Below, one piece after another: positions 54,001 to 61,701 of a stretch of DNA of 64,000 bases. The notes beneath the pieces were generated by a model, which made no database searches, was not told the origin of the DNA, and saw nothing but the letters and a program-made list of their open reading frames with translations. The DNA lies in NCBI GenBank assembly GCA_947488305.1, contig CANKZM010000005.1, forward strand, positions 310,001 to 374,000. The letters are read 5' to 3'. The translations under genes and the position numbers were made by a program. Numbering within the stretch: position 1 is the first letter of the stretch; the number at the start of each line of letters is the position of its first letter. The DNA is from an uncultured Roseobacter sp. (lineage in GTDB: Bacteria > Pseudomonadota > Alphaproteobacteria > Rhodobacterales > Rhodobacteraceae).

Positions 54001-57000
54001 TCAAAGGCTGTCTCGGCGCTTGTCGGCAAACCAGCAGCGCGATCTTCGGCGGTGACCGTCGCGACAAGGTCATTTCCAAGCAAGGTTTCGATATCACTGT
54101 CATCATCGACCAACGGGGCAACCCGTAGCGCCCCGTCGAATTCAGTAACACCATCCTGAAGTGTAATTGTCAGAGTTGTGCCAGAAACTTCGGCGGAGGC
54201 GACCTTGGCCTGATCCTGTTCAAAGAGCGCGAGGTCCACAACACCAGCGACATTGGGGACCCAGCCTGCTGGCAGGTTTTCGATGACGATCTGGGTCAAT
54301 TCCTCTGAGCCGTCCTTGTCAGGCGTATCCGCATCGATCAGCAACAGGAACGAGCTGTCTTCATCGACGATGAAGTTATCAGGTCCAATCTCATCCACAT
54401 TTGTCGTGCTGTCATCAACAGACAATACAATGGTCGGTTCCGCCACCGGCGTCACATTCAGCTGAAAAGTTTCTGAAGTGCCAGCGGGGTTGCCCTCATC
54501 TGTCTCCACATTGACAGTGATGTCGACAACACCTGAGAAATGCTCCGGAAAACTCAGCACGCTCAGTGCTCTAAGTTCGGTGATATCGCCGCTCCACTGC
54601 GCGGTTGGACCGGTCAAATTCACGTTCCCGGTCACGGTGGTAACGCCGTTTGGCAATCCGTTAAAAGTGACCGTTATTCCGGTGATATTTTCCGATCCGT
54701 CGATATCCGTAACCGCCGCATCCAGATTGAGCGGGATAGGGGTTCCCAAATCCTCTATCACGGTGATATCGGCGGCGGTAATCTCCACGTCCTGTTCGGC
54801 TGAAACCGAAACTGAGAAGGTACCTGTCTCAATTCCGTTCGTCGCACCGGGTTCTGACTCGCCGGCCAAAATAGCTTCGTCGGTCGTGAATGTAGCGCTG
54901 CCGGTGATATCAGCGGTTGTCGAAAAATCATCCGGAAGGCGAAAAACCAACGCACTGTATTCGCTGCCCGTCAGCCCCGGCAGGCTGAATGACGCGCCTG
55001 CCGCAACCGCCTGAAAGTTAACGCCGTTATCGATTGAATAGCGGGTGCCGTCCGGCAAGCCGTTGATGGTGACATCAACGGTTGCAATGCTCTCCGAGCC
55101 GTCAGCATCCGGCGAGCTTGCGCTCAATGCGTCAACCGGTCGGAAATCCAGCGGTGCTTGCGATGTCGCGTCCTCATCCGTGTCACCAGGACTATCGTTT
55201 TCTGCAAGAGAGAGGGCGCCCGGGCCGCCAAGCACAATGTCGCCTTCGGCATCAACGCTCACCGTCAAAATCCCCGTATCGGATCCCCCCTCGTTGGTGA
55301 CTGCTGTCACCTCTGCGACAAGCGTGCTCGCCGGGTTTTCTGTCGAAAAGTCGGCTGGCAGTTCAATTACAAGGGCGTTGTAGGTCGCAAGATCGCCGCT
55401 AAATTGAAGTGTTGGAGAGGCCACAGAAAAGCTGGCGCCATCATCAATCGAAAACCGCGTCCCACTCGGGAGCTGGTTGAACGTGACCACAACAGTTTCA
55501 ACAGATTCCGACCCGTCTGCGTCAGTGGCCAAAGGCGTAATCTGATCTGACGGTTTGAAGGTGACGACAGCGTCGGTTTCCTGAAGATCAACCGCTCCGT
55601 CGCCAACGGTGACATCCCCTTCCTCGGTCACAATGAAGGGAACGGTTTCCGATACCGAACCGCTTTCTGTCGTCACGGTAATATCAGCCGCCAGCGTCTG
55701 GTTCGGGCTGGTGGTGGAAAAATCAATTGGAAGGATCAGGCGGACCTCGTCCGGAGGCGTGCCCGCACCGTTGAATGTGAAGAGAAAATCTGCGGTGCCA
55801 TTGCCGTTGTCGACAAGGGTGCCGACAGGATTGCCGCTCGCATCGACCGCCGCCACGCCACTGGGCAAACCGTCGAGATCAATCACGAAACCTTGCAGCG
55901 TTTCTCCTGCGCCGATGGTGACCGTGATGAAATCAGAAAGCACCACTTCAACAGGTGCGTCGGTTTCGTTGGTGTTCACGAACCCATCGATGATGATGTC
56001 AGGCGTTGGCTCAATGACAATGGTTTGGGTGATGGATTCCGAGCCCTCGGGCGTCGTGACCGTAATAACACTGACCACGGTGCCGTTGTAATCTCCCGGA
56101 AAAGCCAAGGTCAGCGCTTCGGCTTCGGCTGCCGTGCCTGTCCAACTGTTGCCAGATAAGGTGCCGCCATTCACACCCGTTCCCGCAGGCAATCCAGTGA
56201 AGTCTATTGTGACCTGCGCGGCAAACCGCGGATCAGACGGGTCCTCGGTCTCGGAACCGTCCAAATCATCAATCTCGATATTGATGCCCATATCGACTGT
56301 CACGCCAAGATCAGGATCGCCGGGGTCTCCGCCGTCTTCCTGCGCATCGATCCGCGTTGGTGCAGTAACGGTAATGTCTTCTTCAAAGCCGATGTCGACA
56401 ACCCGCGAAACGGTCGCTGTACCGTCTGTCGGCGTGTCGTCATTAGGGTTCTGATCTTCGTCCGTCTGAACATTTACCGTAAACGTCAAGGGTAGTGTCG
56501 TCGCGCCATTGGTCAGGTCCGCGCGGTTCGCGGTCGAAAAATCTTCCGGGAGCGTCAGGTTGAAAGCAGCGTAAGCCGCCTCAACATCGGCCACCGCCGC
56601 TGCGTCCAAGACCAGTTCGAGCGTCGCGGATCCGTTCGCGGGATCATCGGTGATCGTGGCGGTCGCGCCTGTTGGCACAGTGATTAACAGGCTTGCCAGA
56701 TCGGACCCGCCTGGCAGGCCGGTTATGGTGAGCGTCAGGGTCTCGATCGCTTCCGAGCCATCCACATCAGTCGCCTGCGGAATGAGCAGAGAAGACGGCG
56801 TAATAAGCGTCGGCGCATCGGTTTCGTCCGGCACGGTATCCGGCAAGGTATCATCAACGACCACATCGCCTTCGGAGGCTATGCGAAGCGATACCGGGGC
56901 GCTGACCCCTGCAGGGTCTTCGTTGGATGTGGCACTCAATGTACCATCAATTGTCAGCCCATTGGCATCGGGGCTTTCAGTTGAGAAATCCGCCGGAAAG

Positions 57001-60000
57001 ACCAAAGACAGCGCCAGATATTCCGCTTCGGATCCGGTGAAGGTCAATCCCCCTCCGGCACCGGGGTCATACGTGATGGTCGAGGCCGGAACGCCGGAAA
57101 TCACGACGCCAGGCGGCAAATCAGCCAGCGTCAGCGTGACACTGTCCAAGGCTTCTGAAGGCGGCGTCGGATCATTGTCCGTTACCGTAACCTGCCAAGC
57201 GCTGGAGGGCACAACCGTGACCGCTGCGTCTGTTTCCTGTGCTGTCAATTCTTCAATGTCGAAAGTGATGTCGCCACTGGGGTCGACCGTGATCACCTGC
57301 GGCACTGTCGCGGTCCCTTCGGGAGACAGTGCCCTGATTTCACTTGAAATCATCCCAGAGAAATCCTCTGGCAGGGTAATCGTCAGCGCATTGGCCTCAG
57401 CCAAGGTGCCAGACCACGTTCCGGTCGCGCCATCAAAGCTGCCGCCATTGAACGTCGCGCCCGCTGGGATATCCGTGTAGGCAATCTCAACGGTGGTGCT
57501 GTCTTCTGAGCCGTCCGCGTCGGTTGGGGCAACTGCGATCCCAAGATCAAGCGTTACGCCAATGCCGTCCGCATCTTCAACGCCAGTAATCGCTGCTGGA
57601 GCTGTCAGATCGACGTCAAGTTCGAAGCCGATCTCAATTGTGCGGGATGCTGTTACCGTCCCGTCAAACGGGCCATCATCCGCGGCATCCTGATCTTCAT
57701 CCGTTTGCACATCGATGCGAAGGTCCAACGGCAATGACTGCGCACCGTTCGTCAAATCGGCACGGTTGGCTGTCGAGAAATCTGTGGGCAGGGCAAGGTC
57801 AATGCTCTGATAGGCTGCAAGGACATCTCCGACTGCCGCTTCCGTTAGCGTGACAACCAGAGTTGAAGCGCCGGTTGCAGCATCGGTGGTGATCGTTGTC
57901 ACCGCACCTGCCGGCAGAACCGCACCCAGACTGGCCAATGTGCTTCCAGCGGGAAGGCCTGTCAGCGTCACAACCAACGTATCGACACTTTCAGATCCGT
58001 CCGCATCTCCCAAAACAGGAACCAGCAGATCGGCTGGGCGTAAGGGCGTCGGCCCGTCAGTTTCGTCTGGCACGGTGTCAGGCTGCGTGTCGTCAATGGT
58101 GACGTCGCCCTCTGGAGTGATCCGCAGACTGACCGGGGTGGTTTGACCCACTGCATCTTCCGTCGATGTCGCAAAGAGCGTCCCGTCGATCGTCAGGCCA
58201 TCAGCATCCGGGCTTTCGGTCGAGAAATCCGCTGGAAAGGAAAGCTCAAGCGCCAGGTATTCCGCCTCTGTCCCGGTAAAGACCAATGCCCCCCCGGATG
58301 CCGCATCATAGGTGACTGTTCCCGCTGGTACTCCAAGCGCTTGGACGCCGGGCGGCAGCCCCTGCAGTGTCAGCGTCACACTGTCGAGAACCTCGCGCGG
58401 CAGGTTGGGATCGAGATCGGAAATCGAGACCTGCCAGGCCGAGGACGGCGACACGACAACCGCTGAATCCGTCTCGGCAGCCGTCAGTTCGGCAATGTTG
58501 AAGTCAATGTCACCGGTTGGCACAATCGAAATCGTTTGCGGCGTTCCAACCAATCCCTCAGGCCCGCTCGCAACGATGACGGAAGTGACATCGCCGGAAA
58601 AATCGCCCGGAAATCTGAGTGTCAGCGCATTTGCGTTGCCGATTGTACCGGTCCATACGCCGGTTTGGTCGTTGAAGGAGCCGCCGTTAAACACAACGCC
58701 TTGCGGCAAGTTGTCAAACGTGACGGCCACGTTGGTGCTGTCTTCCGAGCCGTCAACATCAGTGACCAGAACGTCGATTTCCAGATCGACAACGACCCCC
58801 TGGCCATCGACGCCAATGCCATCCTCCAGCCCTGTCACCGTGGCCGGAGCATTGAGGCTCACGTCGAGCTCAAAATTGACCGTGATATCCAGACGCCCGA
58901 TGTCAAAGCCACCTTCGTCTGACACAGCGGCAACATCCGCGAACAAGGTTGTGCTCGGGTTTTCAGTCGAGAAATCCCGTGGCAGTTCAATGACGAGGTT
59001 CTGGTATTCTGCCAAACTTCCAAGAAACGAATAGGCCCCTACGGCCGGTCCGAATGAGGCGCCACCATCCAGCGAGGCCCGCGCGCCCGTTGGCAGGGCG
59101 TTAAAGACCACCGCAATCTCGGAGATACTCTCAGATCCGTCGATGTCTGTGATCTGGGGGACAATGGTGTCCGCCGGACGGAATGTGACGGGACTGTCAG
59201 TCTCTTGCAGCGTCAACGCTGCATCCTGCACCACCAGATCTCCTTCGAAATCCACAACGACAGGGATTGTCCCGGTCACTGGGGCGTTCAGAACACCGCC
59301 CTGCTCTGTGATCACGGTCAGCGACGCTTCGAGCGCGGTCAGCGGGTTGGTACTGGAATAGTCCTGAGGAAAAATCAGGATGACTTCATTCGGATCAAAG
59401 GCAGGAGCCGCCGCATCGTAGTCCAGCGTAACCGTCTGGGTGCCGCCAGGTCCTGCAGAAACTGCACCGGGAATATCGACGCCGTTTCCGTCAACGATCC
59501 GAACACCGGCAGGCAAGCCTGGAAGCGTCAGCAACAGTTCAGCCACGTTTTCCGACGGATCAGAGATCAAGATGTCGATAAAGGAAGACAGCTGAACTTC
59601 AACCGGGCCATCTGTTTCCTGCGTAAAGATCGAGCCGCTGATCTCGACATCAGGTGTCGGCGTAATGACGATGCCCTGGCTGATTGCTTCATTGCCCTCG
59701 CGGGTTGTGACCGTCGTCACGCTCAGAATTGAACCAGAGTAGTTACCGGGAAAAGAAAGAACTAAGGCTTCCGCTTCCGGCACCGTACCCGTCCAAACCG
59801 TGCCAGAAAGTGATCCGACATTGACCGTGGTCCCCGCCGGCAATGTGCTGAAGTTTACAGAAACACTTGCCGCAAACTGCGGATCATTCGGGTCTTCGGT
59901 TTCCGATCCATCCTGATCATCAATCGTGATATCAAGATTGAGGGCGACGACGACGCCCTGATCGCTATTCGCCACACCGCCATCCTCGGCCGCCGTGAGC

Positions 60001-61424
60001 AACGGCGGAGCAGTCAGGTCAATGTCTTCCTCAAAGCCAATCTCTACGGTGCGGGTGATGGAGACCGTACCATCCGACGGCGTGTCTGTTAGCGGGTCCT
60101 TGTCTTCGTCGGTCTGAATGTCCAGCCTGAACGTGAGCGGCAAACTCGTACCTGAATTCAGGTCAGAACGGTTTTGCGTGGAAAAATCGGCCGGTACAGT
60201 CAGTTCAAGACCGGCATAGGCAGCTTCGATATCAGGCACCTGCGCGGCTGTCATTTCAATGACAAGGCGCGTGGCTCCAGTTGCCCCATCAGCAACAACA
60301 TTCGCCACAGCACCCGGTGGGATTGTGATCCCAAGGCTGGCGAGGGTCGCGCCACCCGGCAGACCACCGACTGTCAGGGTGAGTGTATCGATGCTCTCTG
60401 AGCCATCCAAATCGGTAACGCGCGGCAACAGCAAATCAACCGGGCGGATGTCGATCGGAGCGTCCGTTTCGTCGGGCACCGTGTCAGGCAATGTGTCGTC
60501 AATCTCCGCATCGCCTTCCATCGCAACAGTAACCGGGAAATCAACTGTCGTGGACCCCAGGAAGTTGGTCAGGGTTGTGACGCTTCCTGTTAAAGGGCCA
60601 ACCGTAAAATCATCCCGGCTTTCCGTCGAAAAGTCTGTCGGGAAAGTCACTTCGAGCGCATTGAACTGCGCCAGTGATCCGGAAAAATTCAGCGTTCCTG
60701 TCGGACCCGCCGCACTGATCTGACCGTTGTTTGTTTGGGTCCCGGCTGGAAGCCCCTCCAGTCGGACATTCACCTGGGTAATCTCTTCGCCGTTTCCCGG
60801 GTCTTCCACAGCGAGGCTGATGAAATCGCTAAACCGCAATACCAACGGCCCATCGGTTTCAACCAAGGTGACGTCATCAACATCGATATCAGCGACGCCC
60901 GGCGCAGCACCGCCCTCATCACCCAAACTATCAAGATCGAACTCATCCGGGCGGGCATATTCCGTGAACGGAAGCAGTGGGCTGATATCGAGGCCGATCA
61001 AAGGGTCCCCGACCTGTATCGGGTCTTCTACGCCGGTACCGGGGCGGGCACTGCCTGGTTCGAGCACATCGTTCAGCTTGACGCTTGGAACATCCCCCAA
61101 CACGCTCCAATCCGGTTCGGATACAGCGGCAACACCCAGCTTCGAGATCGATACACTCTGGCCGTTCACATCCAGTATCAGCTCGGCCTTGTTGGCGCCC
61201 AACAACAACACGATTGATCCATCGGGTTGGACAAGAAACACATCACTCCCAAGAATGAAGGGCCTGAGGATGCTGGCATTCTCGGGGACGGTCACCACAG
61301 CGGCGGCGCTGCCGTCAACAACTTCGGCAAAAGCGTCAAGGTTCCCCTCACGCAGCGCGAAAATCTCGGACTTTGTCGTTGATTGTTCGAACTTGCGTTC
61401 GCTTACTACTTCTTCGTCTGCCAT
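48021..61424 (-). CDS. Giant type I secreted repeat adhesin with RTX C-terminus
   Basis: A 4467-residue acidic protein, the secreted substrate of the adjacent exporter by position and build. There is no Sec signal. Residues 1-180 are a unique head (SEIFALREGN, VTVPENASILRPF, LILDVNGQSVSI). Then come tandem beta-sandwich-like repeats of about 115-160 residues marked by ETDxP, DxDGSE, GLPxG and PxDFSTE motifs; the N-terminal half shows higher-order duplication. The C-terminal half has more diverged repeats. The tail holds a glycine/aspartate RTX block (GGADFIDLSA, LGAGNDWAIGGGGADVLRGDAG) and a secretion-signal-like end. Only a handful of cysteines occur in it. Surface adhesion or matrix formation is inferred; no enzymatic domain was seen. 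Confidence 0.88.
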   Translation of the reverse strand: MADEEVVSERKFEQSTTKSEIFALREGNLDAFAEVVDGSAAAVVTVPENASILRPFILGSDVFLVQPDGSIVLLLGANKAELILDVNGQSVSISKLGVAAVSEPDWSVLGDVPSVKLNDVLEPGSARPGTGVEDPIQVGDPLIGLDISPLLPFTEYARPDEFDLDSLGDEGGAAPGVADIDVDDVTLVETDGPLVLRFSDFISLAVEDPGNGEEITQVNVRLEGLPAGTQTNNGQISAAGPTGTLNFSGSLAQFNALEVTFPTDFSTESRDDFTVGPLTGSVTTLTNFLGSTTVDFPVTVAMEGDAEIDDTLPDTVPDETDAPIDIRPVDLLLPRVTDLDGSESIDTLTLTVGGLPGGATLASLGITIPPGAVANVVADGATGATRLVIEMTAAQVPDIEAAYAGLELTVPADFSTQNRSDLNSGTSLPLTFRLDIQTDEDKDPLTDTPSDGTVSITRTVEIGFEEDIDLTAPPLLTAAEDGGVANSDQGVVVALNLDITIDDQDGSETEDPNDPQFAASVSVNFSTLPAGTTVNVGSLSGTVWTGTVPEAEALVLSFPGNYSGSILSVTTVTTREGNEAISQGIVITPTPDVEISGSIFTQETDGPVEVQLSSFIDILISDPSENVAELLLTLPGLPAGVRIVDGNGVDIPGAVSAGPGGTQTVTLDYDAAAPAFDPNEVILIFPQDYSSTNPLTALEASLTVITEQGGVLNAPVTGTIPVVVDFEGDLVVQDAALTLQETDSPVTFRPADTIVPQITDIDGSESISEIAVVFNALPTGARASLDGGASFGPAVGAYSFLGSLAEYQNLVIELPRDFSTENPSTTLFADVAAVSDEGGFDIGRLDITVNFELDVSLNAPATVTGLEDGIGVDGQGVVVDLEIDVLVTDVDGSEDSTNVAVTFDNLPQGVVFNGGSFNDQTGVWTGTIGNANALTLRFPGDFSGDVTSVIVASGPEGLVGTPQTISIVPTGDIDFNIAELTAAETDSAVVVSPSSAWQVSISDLDPNLPREVLDSVTLTLQGLPPGVQALGVPAGTVTYDAASGGALVFTGTEAEYLALELSFPADFSTESPDADGLTIDGTLFATSTEDAVGQTTPVSLRITPEGDVTIDDTQPDTVPDETDGPTPLRPADLLVPVLGDADGSESVDTLVVTLTGLPAGSTLASLGAVLPAGAVTTITTDAATGASTLVVTLTEAAVGDVLAAYQSIDLALPTDFSTANRADLTNGAQSLPLDLRIDVQTDEDQDAADDGPFDGTVTASRTIEIGFELDVDLTAPAAITGVEDADGIGVTLDLGIAVAPTDADGSEDSTTVEIAYTDIPAGATFNGGSFDGATGTWSGTLAEANALTITLPEDFSGMISSEIRALSPEGTATVPQVITVDPSGDITFDIEELTAQETDAAVTVVPSSAWQVTVTDNDPTPPSEALDSVTLTLADLPPGVVISGVPASTITYDPGAGGGLTFTGSEAEYLALSLVFPADFSTESPDANGLTIDGTLSATSNEDPAGVSAPVSLRIASEGDVVVDDTLPDTVPDETDAPTLITPSSLLIPQATDVDGSEAIETLTLTITGLPGGSDLASLLITVPTGATATITDDPANGSATLELVLDAAAVADVEAAYAAFNLTLPEDFSTANRADLTNGATTLPLTFTVNVQTDEDQNPNDDTPTDGTATVSRVVDIGFEEDITVTAPTRIDAQEDGGDPGDPDLGVTVDMGINIEIDDLDGSETEDPSDPRFAAQVTIDFTGLPAGTGVNGGTLSGNSWTGTAAEAEALTLAFPGDYNGTVVSVITVTTPEGSESITQTIVIEPTPDIIIDGFVNTNETDAPVEVVLSDFITVTIGAGETLQGFVIDLDGLPSGVAAVDASGNPVGTLVDNGNGTADFLFTFNGAGTPPDEVRLILPIDFSTTSPNQTLAADITVTTESGSVSETVPFIVTEEGDVTVGDGAVDLQETDAVVTFKPSDQITPLATDADGSESVETVVVTFNQLPSGTRFSIDDGASFSVASPTLQFSGDLATYNALVIELPADFSTENPASTLVAEVTAVTNEGGSDTGILTVSVDAEGDIVLGGPGALSLAENDSPGDTDEDATSQAPLDFRPVDALSASSPDADGSESIATVDVTINGLPDGTRYSIDNGVNFQAVAAGASFSLPGLTGSEYSALVFRLPDDFSTTADITGSATFTTDEAILAGESEPGATNGIETGTFSVSVSAEQDVEITAADITVIEDLGTPIPLNLDAAVTDIDGSENITGITVTFNGLPNGVTTVTGNVNLTGPTAQWSGDITELRALSVLSFPEHFSGVVDITVNVETDEGNPAGTSETFQLNVTPVAEPTIVLSVDDSTTNVDEIGPDNFIVDEDSSFLLLIDADTPDKDGSEELTQIVIENLPAGWVPNVAGVVDLALFEQDQAKVASAEVSGTTLTITLQDGVTEFDGALRVAPLVDDDSDIETLLGNDLVATVTAEDRAAGLPTSAETAFDGVDVDVDAIVDDLDFRARNLTQTENINNVRRSNIRLDRIALEDNDGSETITSLDLTISVATESDNFDAGDNSDLLLRVRGNAFAAFVNITQTAASADSVSYTLTPNGSTTNAQFTSALQRLQIETPQHFSGVLSLDGTLAWNETNTGDTENDVSDNFNTDTFQITQTIRPRAEADLTASVFVRTTAEVASSSPSIVTATVEDGSVSGSDILTLLETTADGSGPGQVELFVGLSGSTPDLDGSEQLTSLVIENVPSEWVRDVLNGSDISDAAFFTPDGTLPLGASELAKIASAEYNAATGDLTIQFVPDVTSFDAAIQLKPSLYEDYDVDRQNGDPFTAAGDFFGDDLRIVLTSEDDNSAITDGQVSDVTLDVDVDPVNNIAFISAFPVGNEADIDAAGGIWQIPFDVAIEDQDGSETVTAVVIRQLPSGITVYVPVDPANPSGPKKPALLTDVNVPPGFNSWSLQNSEWNGAELRGIPLHFAGDYALIIDVITTEADGGGTRVTTLNESFRVDPAADGGNPSETLSTTEDTAVLVRIDGNMIDNIGNSAGSPEALTGNVLITNIQPDSDGRLPAFFDGPPQPAPGGGGLPANQYTIGASGDLTLTAAQAANLWVRPGQDSNETIQFDVAVTYEETIDPSETTTGSGTVTINVTGVADDPVVTFQDAAGFGNPGVIDTVFRPSEVVDGVANADRVYGYAGFDSTPFQLLSRLRDDVIDTGNITSDETQVFTQSGVVPLSGEMSEILVPVGNPSADFDGSETVYYVIRDVPAGAAFAGASPSDAAGETYIVTEAQLANLLFVPSGVSEPTYYDMTLDVIVVEADQTLPPANGRPVEEVLTEINNLPGGAVETIDFTVVVVPDPGGTGNVDCTPEQNLPLPQLSLVGSGDEDTQIAFQLQITPNAFYDSIADLSALPAGVLGSFGLNIEVPPGATLSSSPSGAVLLDPVSGNYVVDLAALQVDPSDPTLTAGSILFTPPANESSPSNPFDPSETFGDADPYDGLDSLSYSMLLNNFTCGTVLSADREFPITIDPVADGPDIILSGGNAFAEDTVYDLGLQIEGADDGERPNGDVIIELDGASGAQLLDASGTPLTGVNIGGGVTQYTLGAGDLAGLGVRAAEHYSGPLQITVRASSEDIDGSIETTTLSRTLDVIPVADTPVFDFDDSSIDPDTGQPFLDLSGPVPVINAVEDTFFFPSSVLTPFSPDQDGSEAVSIVLGVLPSYVVIRGPIGSGVINNGDGTFTISTDAWPQVSLKLVDDHARLPDALDPSLPSEIPLTVTVNTLELANSDETTGDQQILFRVRPDADTPTLTASVDPATGAEDDGSLYELSLSGTTPDPHETVDFEVTVPAGGKVFVDGVEQPVVNGIVVIDGGVGTQASPISEVVFTPPGTITFEAPADFSGDVDLQVVAISSDSSTDGSFTDTESSAPADLTVSITPTPDLTLTIVDDDVMLDETDDIVTYAPIGDVDIAVTDVDGSEVVDNVVYQITGVPDGTTYQIGGGAPVATGANLVFDGSLADFQQLVINFPQDYSTNGSPLGGSVSVTTNEGGSETDNFQISLSGELDLDLDVTPPASAIAQDGAPLDIELGLVATVTDAQATPSETLEQVVVTFNAPLPAGTVPSAGTLAGNILTLTRGALAPADFALLVAALSVTVPGSFSGVIAGEVVATTNHGTGSAEAFSISVNDQPVVTGSVSVTSTDPVFFIDFDDLLANASDTDQPLTVQNIAANDPLVTVTVQATGVEVTVPNGYVGTPSLTYDVLDGNAVPAASQATALLDIDTLQMEVVGTVTDPNGVTKDLLDDVTGAVGGNDIAKGTSGDDGVVLGAAAPYAEIEGFDLMGGADFIDLSAAASGFDVTLGAGNDWAIGGGGADVLRGDAGDDILQGGAGADVLEGGSGADIFVLTDLLASDVISDYEPPAGGVSTDQIDLTALVSLSPGEVLADQVDYDNATGVLNVQGADVAVVNADAGGFSNEIEVIFNNASGAQETAIV
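48285..48560 (-). repeat. RTX nonapeptide block of the adhesin
   Basis: Encodes glycine/aspartate-rich nonapeptides: GTSGDDGVV, LMGGADFIDLSA, LGAGNDWAIGGGGADVLRG, DAGDDILQG, GAGADVLEG, GSGADIFVLTD. Such repeats bind calcium outside the cell and fold the C-terminus after secretion. The last 85 residues after it probably hold the secretion signal. Confidence 0.85.
55248..56873 (-). repeat. Adhesin super-repeat A-B-C-D, second copy
   Basis: About 1.63 kb in the same order as the first copy: A opens at 56873 with DDTLPDTVPDETDAP, B at 56384 with EEDITVTAPTRIDAQEDGG, D at 55622 with GDGAVDLQETDAVVTF. Copy spacing is 3645 bp. An E-type repeat (ENDSPGDTDEDA) follows. Confidence 0.7.
56874..57623 (-). 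repeat. Adhesin B'-C' pair, second copy
   Basis: About 750 bp, starting ELDVDLTAPAAITGVEDADG and holding ETDAAVTVVPSSAWQV. It is followed by the third A unit. An A unit (57624-58112, 489 bp) lies between the two B'-C' pairs, which suggests duplication of a B'-C'-A block. Confidence 0.7.
58113..58871 (-). repeat. Adhesin B'-C' pair, first copy
   Basis: About 759 bp coding for the variant pair starting ELDVSLNAPATVTGLEDG and holding ETDSAVVVSPSSAWQV. It is followed by an A unit. The pair recurs at 56874-57623, and the copies share long matches such as FNGGSF, PSSAWQV and FPADFSTESPDA. Confidence 0.7.
58872..60518 (-). repeat. Adhesin super-repeat A-B-C-D, first copy
   Basis: Four successive repeat types, about 1.65 kb. 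A opens with DDTLPDTVPDETDAP (60518 to 60032), B with EEDIDLTAPPLLTAAEDGG, C with the SGSIFTQETDGPVEV segment, D with QDAALTLQETDSPVTF from 59246. The same order recurs at 55248-56873 with about 60% protein identity by eye in the B-C part. Confidence 0.7.
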
Positions 61425-61450
61425 GTCAGGTGCCTACAACCGGTGAGAAA

Positions 61451-61480
61451 ATCGTTACAATCTTATTAAATTGTGACGAT
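61451..61480. promoter_or_regulatory. Inverted repeat upstream of the giant adhesin gene
   Basis: ATCGTTACAAT (61451-61461) and ATTGTGACGAT (61470-61480) are complementary at 10 of 11 positions with an 8-bp spacer. It starts 27 bp upstream of the adhesin ATG in a 277-bp intergenic region without other features. It may be an operator controlling the adhesin. Confidence 0.45.
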
Positions 61481-61701
61481 AAACGAAAACAAATTGCAGG
61501 ACAAAGGTTTGACGCGGTTTTAGTTAAAATCTCCAGAAAACTTGAGTGATCGACATTCACACATGTGCGGGGAAGCTGCTCGCACTGAAACGGGACTAAG
61601 AAACGTGTTTCAACGCACCAAAACAAGCAAGGCTTGCAAAGCGGCATTGGATTCGATGCTTTGGTCGGCCATCCTTCCGGCTCCTATTTCGGGCTAATGA
61701 A

